DNA from: Distichodus sexfasciatus
Taxonomy: Eukaryota; Chordata; Actinopteri; Characiformes; Distichodontidae
Reading direction: 5' to 3'
Assembly: GCA_032718565.1 (NCBI GenBank)
Contig: JAVGVS010000002.1
Coordinates: 6,619,560 to 6,683,559 of the forward strand
Length of the DNA stretch: 64,000 nucleotides
This document shows, piece after piece, positions 1 through 11,710 of this stretch; position 1 is the stretch's first letter, and each line of letters begins with the position of its first letter. The notes under the pieces are model-generated. The model did not search any database. It was not told where the DNA came from and saw only the letters and a program-made list of their open reading frames with translations. Both the position numbers and the translations under genes were made by a program.

Positions 1-1375
1 GGCTGTGTTGCTCTCTGGTAAGCAATTCTAATATGCATCGCCCGTGTAAAAAGCATTTTTGGCCCTGTTTGCAGCATAAATGGAATTCGGACGGATGGGT
101 GATGAGGCCATTTATGTTTATTAGTCTGTAGCAATGGCCGTTTGGGTCCTGAGCTTGGCTGCTCTTTCATACATTGGCTGAAGTCCTCCACAGAGTTTCA
201 AGGTTGTTCACAATTTATGATTCATCTCTCTGGGAACAAAATGCTCTTTGTATTTTGATCTTGGGGACTGATTTAAAATGAAAAGAGGTCCTGAGTTCTA
301 CTGAGGATTTTGCATACGAAGGCTTGACTATATTTAATAGAGGCTAGTTGGCATAGCTTTTGTATAGCTTTCATTCAATCTTTTGGCCTGTATTTGGAAG
401 AAATTGTACACATTTTGAACACAGATGAGCCAAACTAGAGTTAAATATTTGGCATAGTGGCTGTAACTATTTTTTGTTTTATCCAAATAAAAAAACAAAA
501 CATTATATAGTAACATACTTTCATACCTTGTTTACCATCATCTTGCCATACTGATTTGCTTGCAATTTGCCTAAGAGTAAGATAATTGATAATAGTGCAT
601 ATAAAGCTTCATATGCATCAAATTTTTGATGTCAAAAAGTAAACTCTGCCCATGTTACTTTACCCATGATAATTATTTTTAATAAATCAAAAATGAATTG
701 CCAGTAAGTTTGCTTTACATACTAAGTTTGGTACTGATTTTACATCTAACTTAATTGCCATGAAAATTTCATGAAAAATTAGGCAGTTCAACTTTTCTAG
801 TACACAAGCAGAACCTGCAGATGTTACACTCTGAACACCACCTCTTAGTACACAAGGACCTGGTAATTGGTGTTTGTGATTTCATGGTGTTGGCATGATG
901 GAAGTTACTGTAAAATATGAGGACCATCTGGGGGGCTTAAGGACATGGTTGGGAAGCACTGTGTTATGCTGTTAGTGTTGAAAGTACAATGGATTGTGAA
1001 ACTGTTTGAGCCTGAATGAGCGGAACATCACAGCAGCTGATAAAAACATAAAAGCATCAGCACATAGCTATCCTAATTTTAGCACTTTTCTTGCTTGTAT
1101 AATTAAGAAATCTGTCTCCAATTTCACTAAAAGGGTGCAAGTACATGATTTTCAGATTGCCGTTTATCCCACTTTTCTTAATTTCCTGGTAATAAACATA
1201 ACATGTTTGTGTATTTCAGCAGCCTGCATTACATGTATATTTGGTTTATGCTAAACATACCAGAGCAGTAAAAAATGTGTCATTATCATATGTCAGTCAA
1301 TGATCAGGTACATGGGCATAGTCTTGGAAGAAGTTACACAACCTAGAGGGCCAATCGGCATGGCACTTATTTGAA

Positions 1376-1613
1376 AGTGGGTGATTATTTGTCATTGTGA
1401 ACACAGCACAGCACACAGTGCGCCACAAAGAAATGTGAGCTCTGCATTTGACCCATCCATGAAGGCCCAGTGGGCAGCCCAGGGAGCAGTGCTTGGGGAC
1501 AGTACCTTACCTCATAAGTACCTCAGTGCCACTTTAACCGGTCCGGGACTTGAAATGGCAACTTTCCGATCACGAGGTGAACACCCTAATTGTTACGCTG
1601 CTAACTGTCCCCA
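1376..1613 (-). repeat. tRNA-derived SINE, copy 1
   Basis: First of eight related copies. Shared landmarks, read on the + strand, are ATTTGTCATTGTGAACACAG, then CAGTGGGCAGC, a GGGGACAGTACCTT block, and a right end resembling a reversed tRNA B box (GGATTCGAACC in better copies, decayed here to GGGACTTGAAATGG). The B box lies at the right end, so the element is inserted in minus orientation. It lies about 2.5 kb upstream of the iqsec3 start. The SINE class follows from the B-box-like end; the family name is not known to me. Confidence 0.65.
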
Positions 1614-2226
1614 TTTTGGTCCACAAATGGGTCTATTTGGTCCAAAGCCAACCAAGTATCCTATTACTATCACCTCTACCGACCCTCAAAAGAAATGAGA
1701 AAATAAAATATGAAAAATAAAATTAAGTTTAGAGTTCGACTGATATAAAAAGTAGGAAAATGCTAAAATCAGGGCACTTATGAGTATGTGGAGGCATACT
1801 ATAGTAAAAATGTGCAAAAATATACTTTAGACTGGCAAGTAAAGCCAACAAAACAAGCTACTGTAAAGTCTCACGGGATGTGGAATGATAACTGAGTTCA
1901 GTACAAGAGGTGTTGTGTATTGGTGCAGATTGCAACATGGCTCGTTAATAATATTAAGCATACTGGAAGGACTGGGTCTGGGCAGCCAGTACGTGCCACC
2001 ATACTTAAACTTCACAAACGGTGGCTGAGTGTTGTGCTGCTGAAGTCAATGAGCTTTTTATACACAGAGCTCAGTTTTGGTCCCACAGCACTGTGAGATG
2101 ATAGTGATTTTTTGTAGAAAAGCTGGAAGAACTAAGAAAATGCAGCTGCTCTACATGTAAGTATAAATGTCTTAACCTTGACATGTAAAACTACCAAAAG
2201 AAATTGAAAAATAAAATTAGTAGGAC

Positions 2227-2320
2227 TCAGGGGCGTAATTTCCAGGGGGGTTAGGGGGGTCATGACCCCCCCAATAATCAGACCCAGCCAATATAACCCC
2301 CCCAATATAATCACACCATT
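2227..2320. repeat. G/C-run palindromic repeat, possible hAT-type transposon end
   Basis: Starts with CAGGGGCGTAATTTCC, followed by runs of G, a TCATGA centre and runs of C that pair with the G runs. CAGGGGCG resembles hAT-type transposon termini, but I could not find a matching second end. The mobile-element call is weak; the palindrome itself is directly visible. Confidence 0.35.
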
Positions 2321-2627
2321 CCAGTTAATAAAATTATGAATTATCTTGCATAAATAGCTTGTTGATAATCATTTCAATTATTGCCAGCAAAATAGTTGCA
2401 TTTTTAATCATCTGGTAATGTAACCCCCCGCCCCCTCCTTCGCCGAATACTTGGTATTACCCAACATACTTTCTCTACCAAACCTTCACTATTTGCTCTA
2501 GGTTTGTTAGCGCAGTCGCTGGTGCTAACATGGAAAGAGGCGGACAGACGACACTTTTTAATTGTTGGTCGAGGCCAACTGCTTGCAAAAAGAAAAAAAG
2601 TCCTGACTAAAAGGAGGTAACTATAGA

Positions 2628-2730
2628 GATGGGGACTCGAGTCGCACTTAAGTCGCACAAAGAAAGACTTGTGACTTGACTTTAGACTTGCCCTCAACCA
2701 CTTGAGACTTGACTCGGACTTGGGTGTTGT
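2628..2730. repeat. Degenerate GACTTG/GACTCG tandem-like repeat
   Basis: GACTCG, GACTTG and GTCGCAC words recur many times in about 100 bp. Similar ACTTGAGACTTG-rich stretches are common dispersed repeats in fish genomes, usually as part of a larger element. No open frame or terminal repeats were identified around it. Confidence 0.45.
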
Positions 2731-3315
2731 GATAACTAGTAAACAATGTTCATTTCATGGAATTATTTATTTATATCTCGCACTCTCGTTTGTCATAATA
2801 ACCCCCAAAAACCGTTGTGATGCCCACCAATATGTGAAATCAGTTTGCCATGCAATGTGCCACCCTATGTAATGTATTGTGCATTGTCATGAATTGTGAC
2901 ATTTGCTGTGTATAGTTTACTGGTGTCAATACAGTGATGCATTTGATTAATCTTTGAAGTTTTTGATTTTTTTCATAGATATTGGACACACACAAAATCA
3001 ATTGAGTGGGAGCTGCCATGGTCTTGCTAGCTAGTGCTTAAACACAGTAGGAATTAACTACTGTGTCATTGTGGCATAAATAGTCAAGTACACAGCTGCA
3101 ACTACGTGAAGTAAATCACTGTAAAAGTATCACAATGTATTTCTAATACAGGAACATCAAAGTAGCCTGACTTTTACAAAAGTGAATGATTGAATACATA
3201 CATAAATAAGCAGAGTTTAACCATGTCACCATGTGGTATTTTTGCTATCTGGCAAAACAGCAGCAGAGAGCCGACAAGCAAAAATGCCGGTGGTCCTCTG
3301 GCGTTTAAAACAAAT

Positions 3316-3346
3316 GTATTTATTTATTTATTTATTTATTTATTTA
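3316..3346. repeat. (TTTA)n microsatellite
   Basis: About seven uninterrupted TTTA/ATTT units. It lies 470 bp upstream of the presumed iqsec3 leader. Confidence 0.9.
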
Positions 3347-3479
3347 GACAGAGATCTGGGAGAAGCCAGCGCTGTTGTAATGGAGTGTTCCGATTGGCTA
3401 AAACGTTACCACCTGGAATTTGTAAAACGTAAAGTTAAAGGTTAATATAACTAATTATCAGGTGTAACAGCTACTTCTT

Positions 3480-3819
3480 GTTTTCAGGCGTTTATGCAGG
3501 CCAAAGAGATGAGGTTGCATCACTGCCTTGCCAATTATTACGTTTGCAGGCTAGTCGCGACAAGGTGGACGCTAAGTCTTTACGAGCCCACGGTTTCTTG
3601 ATTCAAGATACCTTTCCTTTAAGAAAATCTCCCACTTGCGATCAGTATTTACGGTGTTCCAGTGGTGCCATATAACCATATTTTAGATAGCTGTTAACCT
3701 TATTGGCTCTGAAAATAACCGAAACTGATGAAAAGCCATTTAGGTACCATTAAAACGCCACTGGGAGGGTTATTTTCCCATTAGTAAATACTCAACCCTC
3801 ACATCCATACGCAATAGTA
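3480..3819 (+). promoter_or_regulatory. iqsec3: Probable iqsec3 proximal promoter region
   Basis: CpG-containing sequence immediately upstream of the uORF-bearing leader. A CCAAT box is present in reverse (ATTGG at 3702-3706), and an AT-rich CATATAACCATAT lies near 3669. No convincing TATA box at a fixed distance from a start site can be named, and the transcription start is unknown. The call rests on position and composition only. Confidence 0.3.
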
Positions 3820-3852
3820 ATGTTTCTGGACACCGGCAAGACAATAACATGA
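3820..3852 (+). promoter_or_regulatory. uORF a (10 codons) in presumed iqsec3 leader
   Basis: ATG at 3820-3822 and TGA at 3850-3852 enclose ten codons. The stop overlaps the next upstream ATG (3849) in an ATGA arrangement. The start context has G at -3 and T at +4, so it is moderate to weak. It matters only if transcription starts upstream of 3820, which the sequence cannot show. Confidence 0.35.
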
Positions 3853-3962
3853 AGGAGTGGATGGGGTTAAGTGTTCAGAGCAAACACGCTCCTCTGTTGT
3901 TGGCCCCCTCCTTCCTCCTCCTCCTCCTCCTCCTACTACGCTCCTCCTCCAGTCCGCTGTGA
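3849..3962 (+). promoter_or_regulatory. uORF b (37 codons, poly-Leu) in presumed iqsec3 leader
   Basis: ATG at 3849 (A at -3, A at +4) and TGA at 3960-3962. The product would be 37 residues with a hydrophobic run of eight Leu (residues 23-30) encoded by the (CTC)n/(TCC)n tract, preceded by LLLAPSF. A second in-frame ATG lies at 3861. The TGA shares its last base with the ATG of the next uORF (TGATG at 3960-3964). The poly-Leu stretch could be a by-product of the CTC repeat. Confidence 0.4.
3907..3950 (+). repeat. (CCT)n-rich tract in 5' leader
   Basis: Pyrimidine-only CCT/CTC units interrupted by ACTACG, lying inside uORF b. Such tracts are common in GC-rich vertebrate promoters and leaders, and they can vary in length between individuals. 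Here a unit change would alter the poly-Leu length without shifting the uORF frame. Confidence 0.8.
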
Positions 3963-4135
3963 TGCTGATCCGCTGCGCATCGCCGTCATCCGCATCCTCG
4001 CAGCGTAAGCAGGGACTCGGAGAGGGAACAGGCTGTATCCTCCTCGCCATCCCACTCAGCAGTAAATTCCCCGACCCCCAAAGCACTCACAGTCCTCCCC
4101 GAGGTTGCCTCCAGCAAGCCCCTACGTCGAAGTGA
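3962..4135 (+). promoter_or_regulatory. uORF c (57 codons), stop overlapping the iqsec3 start
   Basis: ATG at 3962-3964 (G at -3, C at +4) and TGA at 4133-4135. The final A of the stop is the first base of the iqsec3 ATG (TGATG at 4133-4137). The 57-residue product is Ser/Pro-rich with no recognised motif. Between 3820 and 4135 every ATG belongs either to uORFs a-c or to iqsec3 itself, so no ATG falls outside the relay. Such an overlap is compatible with termination followed by reinitiation, lowering and possibly regulating main-ORF translation. This is inference from layout only. Confidence 0.4.
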
Positions 4136-4694
4136 TGGAGAGCCTGCTGGACAACCCCATGAAAGCCGTCCTATACCTGAAAGAGCTGACGACCATCGTC
4201 CAGAACCAGCAAAGTCTCATACAGACGCAGAGGCAGAGGATCGACGAGCTCGAGAGGAAGGTGGAGGATCTGATCGGCGAGAACCGGCGCCTGAGAGATC
4301 CGCATCAGTACCACCACCACCATCATCACCACCATCCTTCTCCTCCACCGCCTCCACCTCCGGTTCGGAGCGGCAGCCCTCAACCACCGCAGAGTCACCT
4401 GCATCCTCATCCTCACCCTCACCCGGCCCCAAGTAAAGCCGCCGGGACTCCAGGCCAGTTGCCTCAGCAACAGCATCCATCCTTGCCGCAGAACACTCCA
4501 CATCCTCCGGCGCAGCTCCATCATCCGCAGCATCTGCAGCTTCTGCCGGCCTCACCGCCCTCTCCCTCGCCAAAAGCGAGCCAGTCGAGCCCGGATTCGA
4601 CGGAGGAGGACAAGAGGAGCCCCGGCTGCAAGTCCCTGGTTCCTCAGACTCCCACCAGCCTATGCCGCTCGGTCGGACTCGCACGGAAAGCCGA
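4135..4694 (+). CDS. iqsec3: iqsec3 exon 1: N-terminal coiled coil and His/Pro-rich region
   Basis: First coding exon of IQSEC3 (BRAG3/SynArfGEF), an ARF guanine-nucleotide exchange factor of inhibitory postsynapses. The ATG at 4135 has G at -3 and +4, and it begins MESLLDNP, the N-terminus I recognise from vertebrate IQSEC3 (MESLLENP in mammals). Residues 12-55 form a coiled coil containing VLYLKELT, IVQNQQSLI and QRIDELERKVEDL. Residues 60-67 are eight His and residues 70-76 seven Pro. The rest, to residue 186, is a Pro/His/Gln/Ser-rich linker with a charged STEEDKRSPG patch. The exon ends in phase 2 at a GTGAGT donor (4695). The frame is intact, with 186 codons plus two bases. Identification is firm; which teleost duplicate (a or b) cannot be told from this window. 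Confidence 0.93.
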
Positions 4695-5467
4695 GTGAGT
4701 GAAAGTCGTTTTCTCATTGATATTAAGCGGTATTTTCTTGTTTTTCAATTAGTTGGCGTTCAGGCTGCAGTTTCGTGCTCACATTAGCGTGCAGCTAAGA
4801 CAACTATTTTATGGCTTTTTAAATCGCTTCTTTTGGCCCGTGTCCAAGCGGCGCACGCGAATCTACTCGAATTCGTCTCTTCTTTTCTGAAATCCTTCTT
4901 AGACTCCAGTGCTTTCTGCCAAAATGCTTTGGAAGATTCATATCCAGTATTATCTGGATATTTTGTGAGCCAATGTAGCTGAAATAAACGCGAATGAATT
5001 TTTACATCATTAAATCCAAATTACCTATTAAATAAATTGATTTATATTAGTCAATGATTCACTCTTAAATATTGAGGTTTCTACATGGCCCATTGGAAGA
5101 ATATATGAAGCTTTAATTTGACATTTGACCTATATGGAAGGTTCTTTGGGATGGAAAGAGGTTATTTAGACTTTATGGCACTAATCTTCAATGGGTCTTG
5201 CCTCTTTTTCCTTTTACTCTACTTTTTGGCATGAGTAAATTAGTAAATTAGATTAGAGAAATTAATGACCAAAATTGATTCTGTTCATTTAACTGAGCAA
5301 GTACCATAATTTCTGCTGTTGTGCAATAGATAACATGAAATTGATTCAATATACAGTATATATTCTACATTTCACCAGTGAATGAAAGTATTAGTTTCAT
5401 AGTCATTTCAGTCCTATTTTCTGTATCACAAAATAACACATCTAAGATGTGCTAGTTCTTCTGCCTG

Positions 5468-5484
5468 CTCTCTCTCTCTTTCAG

Positions 5485-5544
<60 letters not shown>
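5468..5544. repeat. (TC)n microsatellite
   Basis: A pure TC run from 5491 to 5544, preceded by an interrupted TC-rich segment. It lies about 0.8 kb into intron 1. Confidence 0.95.
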
Positions 5545-5547
<3 letters not shown>

Positions 5548-8500
5548 GTGTGGGTTTATGATTAGATTTAGGATTCTTCAAGGTCTCCTTAGAGACCTAC
5601 ACTCCAGAGGGCGAGATGACAAATAGTGTTTGACACAGCCTATAGGCATGGTAGGGAGATGGCAGGCTACAGGCCTCGTCAAGCGCATGTGTGAGAATTA
5701 ATGTGCATAAAAAGATTAATGACCATCATAAATCACATTCACAGATTAAAGGGTGGAGATTAATAAACAATCCGGCGAGAACACAGGTTGTTCTGGATAT
5801 TTCCCTGAACCTGCCATCATGCCAGATGTCAGTGTTTCTCCTCTTGTCTTAAAATAGCTGTACTCTATCAATCGGCATTACATTCTGATTACACTGACAT
5901 TGCAATATTGCGTTGATGCTGCAGTCTAGTTTTCAGGATGACCTTCAACAATGACAAATTATTTAATGACGATGTATGATAGCTTTCATATAAAATTCAT
6001 ATTTTTATTGAAATGCTTGTGATTAAAGTGAATTTAAATATATAGTGTAAATATTACAAATTATAAAATTGGATATTCATTTTGGGTTCTACGTGTGTAG
6101 GTCCCAAATATAGATTTGGAGGTTAGCTTGTTAACTTTGCACTTAATATAAAATATAATGTAATGCTATATTATATTACAGTCAGAGTGTCTTGTATTAA
6201 ACAAGTTTGCTTCTTCACAAACTTAACTAGCAAGATGGTACTTGATAGATGGTAGTTCACTTGATAGTTGCCATTTTCAACTACCAAGTGTTCCTGATTT
6301 GAGTTGAATTCACAAGTGGCATATGATAGACCACTGTGCCTATGCAATGCATGCCCGTTGCATCACAGAGTGCTCTTGGCAGCTGGGAGATGGCGTCAGA
6401 GAATGGAGCACACCTTGGTGAAGATAGAAGTAAGCCACTGTGCTTTAAGAACTTGTAGTTAACACTGCTTATAGCTTAACACACCAATTGAGGCTCTGGC
6501 TCTATGTAATTTTTCATGTGCTCTGATTTATATACCAATACATGAATAGTTATTTCAAGTGTATCCCTCTTTATATAGTTGGAAACTTTTTAAATGCTTG
6601 AGACTTATTTGACAGTTAGACTTTACAGTTAACCCCAAATCTGCTGTGTTCGTCTCTAGTTTTAGAATACCCATGGATTTGTCAGCCCCGACAAATTCTC
6701 CAGATTGAAATTAAGTGTAAATCTAACACTAGTCAGACTGTGAAGTTGCAGTGTTAAGCATCTCAGCTCACACAGCTCAAACTTAACTTAAATCTGAAAA
6801 CTTTTTTATCTGTTTGAGTGGTGGATTATTTCGACTTGAATGGCATGTTTGCACTTTTTTTTTTCATTTTTAACTCCAAAGTTTAATGTCATTTTTAATA
6901 AAATGTTGGTGCAACATTCTATTTAGGAACCATTAAAGAAGTTGTTTGACAGTTTGATGGAACATCCATCAAAACCGTGAACCTCTAAATGAGATCATTA
7001 CTCTGAATGGTCAGAGAGACTTTTGGTAGCAATCTTTCATTTGAAGTACTAAATGTCAGAGTTGCTGAACATGTTATGAAGATTAATGCAAAAGATATTC
7101 ATAAATTCTCAGTGGAGAGGTATTTTCTAATATTGAACCCAGTAGAAACCACAAATAATTTTAGCCTAATTATAATAGTGTGAAAGACTGCTCAGATGTG
7201 AAGGAGCTCATTTTTATCAGACAAACATATTATGTCCAGGATATGAGATACACATTGACACACAAGTTCTCAGTTTAAATGACAAATCTCTTTCAGGTAA
7301 TGTGTAATATTTACCTGAAATATTTCCTGACTGTAACATCCTTTTTACAAACACACACACTATAAAAAGTTGTTGATGAGAAATTTCAGCGTATATATAT
7401 GCGTTGTATATGTAACTGCAATGCTGGGGGCAGTATTGTCTGTCATTTAGCCAATGTCTCTTAGTTAACACATGTACAGCCAGCACAGTGGACGCCGCTA
7501 GTTAAGTCTACTTCTGACTTCTGTTGTTGCCTCCCTTACTGTCCATGTGGAAACATCAGTAACACACAACAATCCTATTGTTACAAGTGGGGCACTGGTA
7601 CCTTGTAGATATTTTATTTACAATAAGCAACCACTTCATGCTTTTGCCAACTGGCTGTAATCTTCATACAGTAATGCTCATGGTCAATTATGTTAGCTGA
7701 AGCATTAAGCTATTTAAGTGTTAAATAGATTTTGGAACATATAAACCAATAAATTGGTATTAGGGCTTTGAAGAACAGAAATTTGGACAAATTTACTCAA
7801 TTCATAAACTAATGAAACATCATTATGCTCTGAGGAACATTAGTGAGCATGGGGTGAAATAGAATTAGATGTTAATGTTTGTAATATCATGTTTGTTTTG
7901 TAGTTAAAGAGGTTGTTATGAAATGCGCATGTCCGTGACGATGCTGCTCTTCTGCAGATGCGCAGATTCCACACAACACTTGTATTGCAGTTTAAAGTGA
8001 TTATAAATGTCATGTCATGGTCATGTCATGATGTTGGTGCTAGTTAAGCATAATGTGTATGCATACAAGACAAAACATCTGACTGGACTGCAGGAATAAC
8101 TCAGCGTGGCTTTTTATCTCAAGTTCAAGACACCGCACAAGACGGTGCACATGCACTTTTCCAGCATACCTAAGGCAACCGCACGTAACATATACGTTAT
8201 ACACATATAAATGCATATATACACATATGCATTTGATTAAACTATAAAAAATCATGTTTCATGGGTCATAACCTTGCTACAGGAAACTGTTAAAGCAGAG
8301 ACTTGAAGACATTCACTGGGCGACATTCACTGCATTCCATGCCCACGGGAAGCAAAGATGGAGGCCTTGTAGAAATAATCACTGACTAACCGACTAATCA
8401 GGAAAAAGTCGACAGATTAGTCAACTGCCAAAATAGTCATTTGTTGCAGCCCTAATATACAGTCACTCCAAATTATCGCTCAGATTCTCTTACAATATGT

Positions 8501-8612
8501 GATTTATGTTAACAAGTTTTTTTTAAACTTTGCATTTAAAATGGACAGCTAAGTACAGAAAAATGACATTTACAGCTTCAGCATTTATTCCTCTTCATTA
8601 TTGGTACTTTCT

Positions 8613-8706
8613 CCCACTCTCTCTCTCTGTCTCTCTCTCTCTCATATCTCTCTTTCACTTACACACACACACACACACACACACGCACATACACACACAC
8701 ACACAC
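8613..8706. repeat. Compound (TC)n-(AC)n microsatellite
   Basis: A TC-rich block to about 8660 is followed by AC repeats, interrupted once by GCACAT. The long His/Thr or Leu/Ser frames seen across it are repeat artefacts. Confidence 0.93.
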
Positions 8707-10914
8707 CATCTGTTGTTTTCGCTGGCATCTATATTTGCTCAGATATCCAGAGATATTTGAATCCGGAGAGTCGGGGAAAGGTTTAATCTTAATATGCTGA
8801 ATGTGTTGTGTGTGCATGAACTATAAATACACCAAAGCCTAAGAAATGAGATGAAGCAAAGCTGTTATATGGATTCCCAAATTATATTACATTTAATTTA
8901 TTTATAGGAAATGCCGTAATTGAGGTCAGTCTAAAACGTACATGCAAATATTGAAAGTGCGAAATCATTAAAGAATCACTAGACACATACACCTATATAT
9001 ACATGCATTCAAACATGCATTTGCTTACAGCATTAGCAAAATAATGCTGGATATCTGAATATTATGTGTTTAACCTTGCAGAGTCTTGCTTTGAAGGTCA
9101 TAATTATTCGAGTACAATTGAAAGTTCCTGGACATCAGCACTCTTACTTCTAACCTTCATATTTGTTGTGATAATGTTGAGCCACAGTATTGCTCTCAGC
9201 CAAACGGCAGTTTATTACACATCAATTATTATAAAGCCCAACCAGTGTCCTGCAATGAGGCTAAAAGCAATTTGAATGGGAATGAAACAACAGCCATGTC
9301 CTAAATTGTTGTAAACACACTGCTGAAAACAATGGCTTGGACCATGTTCACTTCACAGGGACTCACATTGGAATAAACATAAGACAGGTTTATGTTTATA
9401 TGGGAAAATTGGGGCTAAGCCTGTTTCACCATGTAGAGTTGAGTGGAGAGCAGCCGGGTGGCACAGCTGTGTGATGGACAGGTGGGCGGGTGGTGTTGCT
9501 TGGGATAAGCGAGTGTCTTGGCTCGAAGTTGTGTCTGGGTTTGACATTTTCAAAACTATATATAATATAATGTGTTTAAAAAGTTTTGCCTTTAATGTCG
9601 TGCCCTTTAAAGTTGCTTTGCCTGAGAGCGTCGACTCTTTAAGTGTTTTGCATTGTCGTAGGCCAGTCTCCAGTGGATCAGGTGTTGTTTTGCTTGTGTG
9701 TGTGTTTGAGTGAGTGAGACAGGTGGCCTGGCTGCCAGAGGCTAACCCTCAAGCTCTCTAGTAAAGCTGCAGGTGCATCTCTAAACCTCTGCACCTCTGG
9801 TATGCCTAGCTTCATTTAAGAAACAGACAGGTGTTGACCAGAGTGATCACACACACACATTCATACACTATAAATCTTAGGTTTTCCAAAGTTATTCACA
9901 CCTCAGATTATTTGTTGGTGAGATTGATGACCAACCTACCTCTCTCTCACTCCCTCCTCTCTCTCCTTCTCCTGATGAATATAGACTATGCTATGTGGGC
10001 TATTGACAGTGTAAGTCTAACACTATTTTGGCATCTGGTGAGACTGTGACTCCTCGCCGTTTTTTGTTTTTTTTTTACTGAGGAAGGCTATGGCAGTGCC
10101 ATGGTGTTGGACTGATGCTTGTGCTTGCCTGTCACTGCCTCGACACCGCCATACTGAAAATATGCAGCAACATCACACTTTCCACCTCCCTCTGCAGCCC
10201 ACGGCCATACAGCAACGTAATCATTGGGAATTAAAGATAAGGAGTCTTCAGTATGCAGGCGTGTTTATACACAACAAATAGGATTTGTCATCAGTATCAT
10301 CTCACCTCAAGAAATTCTTAGGAGGTTCATACAAATGAAATGTTTTGACCTTTAATCGGGCCCTGAAGTAAACCTTAAGGCTTTATCATTTTTGAATGTG
10401 CTTGGGTCATGCAAATCTTTACAGATTTGCAGTAATAAGATAATGATAGAATTCTGTAGTCAAGCCAGAATGTAGCTTTACCTCCAGCAGAAACCTCCGT
10501 ACAACGTTGGCATTTGTTTATATACTGTACATAAATTATTTTAAGCAGCCTTTTTTTCTTTCAAGAAAGCAGCACCACCAATCCTTTGGGAATGTGTTAA
10601 GTGCTGATCTTCATGTAAGAGCCTCCCATTTGTACATTTTGCAAGGTTTCCATAAACACACAAGCAACAATTATGAATATTAAAGATTACTATGCACTTA
10701 ATGTGTAGATATTATGGCACAAATGTTAATGCTCAGTTTGTTATTATAAGTTAATTGTTTTGTTTTTTAAACAAACATTGTTGGAACATCTCTGTACTTT
10801 ATAAGATCCTGGAAAATATTTCACAAACTTTTTCCCAAGAACCTTAAAGTTTGACATAATGTGTCTGTACAAAATGTTCAATAGTAAACTTGACATAAGT
10901 GCTTTTAAGCTTTT

Positions 10915-11157
10915 AAGTGAGTGAATATTTGTTATTGTGGACACAGCACACAGTGCACCACAACAAAATGTGATCTCTATATTTGACCCGTCTGTGAAGG
11001 AGCATTGGACAGCTGACGTGGACAGTGCCCGGGTAGCGTGCCTTTGGATCGTTACTTTGCTTTAAGTGTACCTCAGTGCCACCTTTACTGGTCCGGAACT
11101 TGAACCGGCAAACCAACCATGGGATCAACTCCATAACCATTACCCTATCAACTGCCC
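10915..11157 (-). repeat. tRNA-derived SINE, copy 2
   Basis: Same family as the copy at 1376-1613. It carries the GTGGACACAGCACACAGTGC start, the ATTTGACCCGTCTGTGAAGG block and a degraded reverse B box (GGAACTTGAACC). Minus orientation within intron 1. Confidence 0.7.
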
Positions 11158-11710
11158 AAACATAAAGTTGCTGACTTTATGTTTCAGAGAACAGGTTAAT
11201 GTCTCAACAAAAAGTGAATCTGTAAGTGCAAACCATGTGAGCTTCTCATGTTGCAACTGCAGCAAATCTGTTTGCCGAATTTGCAGAACATTTTACAGTG
11301 TTAGTCCATACTAATCCAGAGAGAATCATAAGATTCTCCCTCCTCCATCCATCCCCCCTTCCCCCCCACCCTCATTTTTATTCTCAGCAGAGGACTGTCA
11401 TTCTCCACCACGTAAATGCTGGGCATATCTCTCCCTTTATGACAGGGTGACTGACTTGAGCTTGCGTGCTGCACAAACCCTTATCACGAAGATCACATTT
11501 TGTGCTGAGCATTTTTAGATCGTTCTCTTCTTCCTTTTTCACAGCCAGCTGGAGAATGTTCAATACATCATTAACTAAGCACTGCATGTGTTTAGACATA
11601 CAGCAGCTTACCGCTCTGTATGTGTGTGTGTTTGATAGAGAGAGAGTGATCTTGTTTAAAAAGGTGACTGCGCTGATCCTGCCAAAAAACCTACAGCAGT
11701 GTATCAGTAG

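Larger units (their letters stand above)
1..3819. other. Upstream intergenic region, no gene seen
   Basis: AT-rich sequence upstream of iqsec3. The open frames here are short and have no recognisable domains or codon pattern. It contains one SINE copy (1376-1613), a G/C-rich palindromic stretch near 2227-2320, a degenerate GACTTG/GACTCG repeat (2628-2730) and a (TTTA)n microsatellite (3316-3346). From about 3480 CpG density rises, suggesting the approach to a promoter. No neighbouring gene's exon could be identified on either strand. Confidence 0.6.

Noticed and set aside
4217..4717. 166-codon minus-strand frame over exon 1
   Set aside because: It is antisense to a confirmed, GC-rich coding exon, has no known domain and looks like a shadow of the real frame.
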